In this document: positions 62,890 to 64,000 of the stretch, one piece after another
Layout of the letters: the number at the start of each line of letters is the position of its first letter
How positions within the stretch are numbered: the first letter of the stretch is position 1
Assembly (NCBI RefSeq): GCF_016909495.1
Contig: NZ_JAFBFW010000006.1
Coordinates: 248,001-312,000, forward strand
Source of the DNA: Pantoea coffeiphila
Lineage (GTDB): Bacteria; Pseudomonadota; Gammaproteobacteria; Enterobacterales; Enterobacteriaceae
DNA: 64,000 nucleotides
Direction of reading: 5' to 3'
Made by a program: the position numbers and the translations under genes
Notes under the pieces: generated by a model
Database searches by the model: none
What the model saw: only the letters and a program-made list of their open reading frames with translations
Told to the model about the DNA's origin: nothing

Positions 62890-64000
62890 ATGTCCAGCAT
62901 CAGACTGAGAAGCGTGAGTAAGAAGTTCGGCGCAACCGAAACGCTGAAAAATATTCAACTGGATATCGAGGCAGGCGAATTTGCCGTATTCGTTGGCCCT
63001 TCCGGCTGCGGCAAATCCACCCTGCTGCGGCTGATTGCCGGGCTGGAGGAAGTCAGCGGCGGCGAGATCCTGATTGGTGATGAGATGGTCAACGACGTTG
63101 CCCCCGCCCATCGCGGTGTGGCGATGGTGTTTCAGTCCTACGCGCTTTATCCGCATATGACCGTGGCGGAAAACATGGGCTACGGCCTGAAAGTTAACCG
63201 CGTACCGAAAGAACAGATCCGCCACCAGGTGGAGATGGTTTCCAAAACGCTACAGCTTTCCCACCTGCTGGACCGCAAACCGAAGCAGCTTTCCGGCGGG
63301 CAGCGCCAGCGCGTGGCGATTGGCCGGGCGATTGTGCGTAATCCGAAGGTGTTTATGTTCGATGAACCGCTGTCAAACCTGGATGCCGAGCTGCGCGTGG
63401 AGATGCGCCTGCATATCGCCAAGCTGCATCAGGAACTGAAGACCACCATGGTTTATGTCACCCACGATCAGGTTGAGGCAATGACGCTGGCCGACAAGAT
63501 TGTGGTGATGAACTAAGGCAAGGTTGAACAGGTCGGCTCGCCGATGGCCCTCTACTACAATCCGGTTAACCGCTTTGTGGCGAGCTTTATCGGCTCACCG
63601 AAGATGAATTTCCTGCCCGCTCAGGTCGTGGAGTGCAGCGCCAGCGGGCTGCTGGTCAGCATTAACGAAGGGCAAAACACCCTGGCGCTGCCTGCCCCGC
63701 AGCGGCTGCTGCAGCCGGGCGAGGCGCTGACGTTGGGCATTCGGCCTGAGCATCTGCGCATCAACAGCGACGCTCCGCTCCAGCTGGATTTCCATTGTGA
63801 AGTGGTGGAGCGGCTGGGCAACAATACCTATCTGTTCGGTCAGAGCTACGGCCACGACGGCTTTAAAATGCTGCTGCCCGGCGATGTTTCCTTCCGTCCT
63901 TATCAGTCTCTGCGCCCGTCTTTCTATCCGCATCAGTGCATGGTCTTTGACAGCGAAGGGCTGCGTATCAGCGCGGATATCGAGATCCCGCAGGATCAGG
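62890..64000 (+). pseudogene. Sugar ABC transporter ATPase (UgpC/MalK/MsmX type), interrupted by an in-frame TAA and cut by the window edge
   Basis: From ATG 62890 (GATGAGG upstream) the frame encodes a complete nucleotide-binding domain: Walker [10 protein letters not shown] (36-44), [19 protein letters not shown] Q-loop, [23 protein letters not shown] and [14 protein letters not shown] at 63514-63516 stops it after 208 residues, just after KIVVMN. The same frame then runs open to the window end with the expected continuation GKVEQVGSPMALYYNPVNRF and FIGSPKMNFLPAQ plus a TOBE-like C-terminal domain. One substitution (for example AAA to TAA) would explain it. It should energise GanFG. Confidence 0.88.

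Overview
The window looks like a chromosome segment of a plant- or soil-associated member of Enterobacterales. The Erwinia/Pantoea side of the order is the best guess, from gene content only: membrane glucose dehydrogenase, a complete galactan locus, and enteric-type gene starts. No rRNA, tRNA or CRISPR array was found. The outer parts (about 1-26.4 kb and 52.7-64 kb) are GC-rich and tightly packed. The middle (about 26.7-52.6 kb) is visibly richer in A and T, has long gaps, and carries transposase remnants, a toxin-antitoxin pair and broken genes, so it reads as acquired and partly decayed DNA.

Layout. (1) 1-2.1 kb: end of a tripartite efflux operon (adaptor plus NodT-type outer-membrane lipoprotein). 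(2) 2.5-9.3 kb: a probable catabolic operon for an N-methylated amine or amino acid, with a flavin amine oxidase, an amino-acid-type ABC importer with two separate binding proteins, and a trimethylamine-dehydrogenase-like FMN/FAD enzyme. (3) 9.4-10.7 kb: a small conserved gene pair and a small membrane protein. (4) 10.7-19.8 kb: a MocR-type regulator divergent from a complete Nit1C cluster (Sll0783-like protein, nitrilase, radical SAM enzyme, acetyltransferase, PurM-like protein, small MSMEG_0570 protein, flavin oxidoreductase, acyl-CoA synthetase-like protein). Copies of TTGATTGCAT lie between them. (5) 19.9-22.4 kb: gcd. (6) 22.7-26.4 kb: codB-pucR-codA for cytosine uptake and deamination.

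(7) 26.8-38.4 kb: dadA-alr-aspA facing a doeC-doeD-doeA-doeB-doeX-transporter series. Together they can take in ectoine and convert it to aspartate, and aspA can carry it on to fumarate and ammonia. (8) 38.7-45.2 kb: an EamA exporter, an Lrp regulator divergent from a CycA-type permease, and a membrane L-amino acid deaminase of the Proteus/Providencia type. (9) 45.3-52.6 kb: two decayed ISNCY-like elements, a large PD-(D/E)XK-like protein, a possible ADP-ribosyltransferase-fold protein, a frameshifted HEPN gene and a RelE/Phd-type toxin-antitoxin pair. This is a defence- and mobility-flavoured patch.

(10) 52.8-64 kb: galactan utilisation. It holds a LacI-family regulator, the porin ganL, an orphan PTS EIIB domain, GH42 beta-galactosidase, GH53 endo-galactanase, the ABC genes ganG-ganF-ganE and a divergent ATPase gene. 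The ATPase reading frame is cut by an in-frame TAA. Matching 12-base motifs upstream of ganL and of the ATPase gene suggest a shared operator. All functions are inferred from protein sequence recognised by eye; no database search was run.
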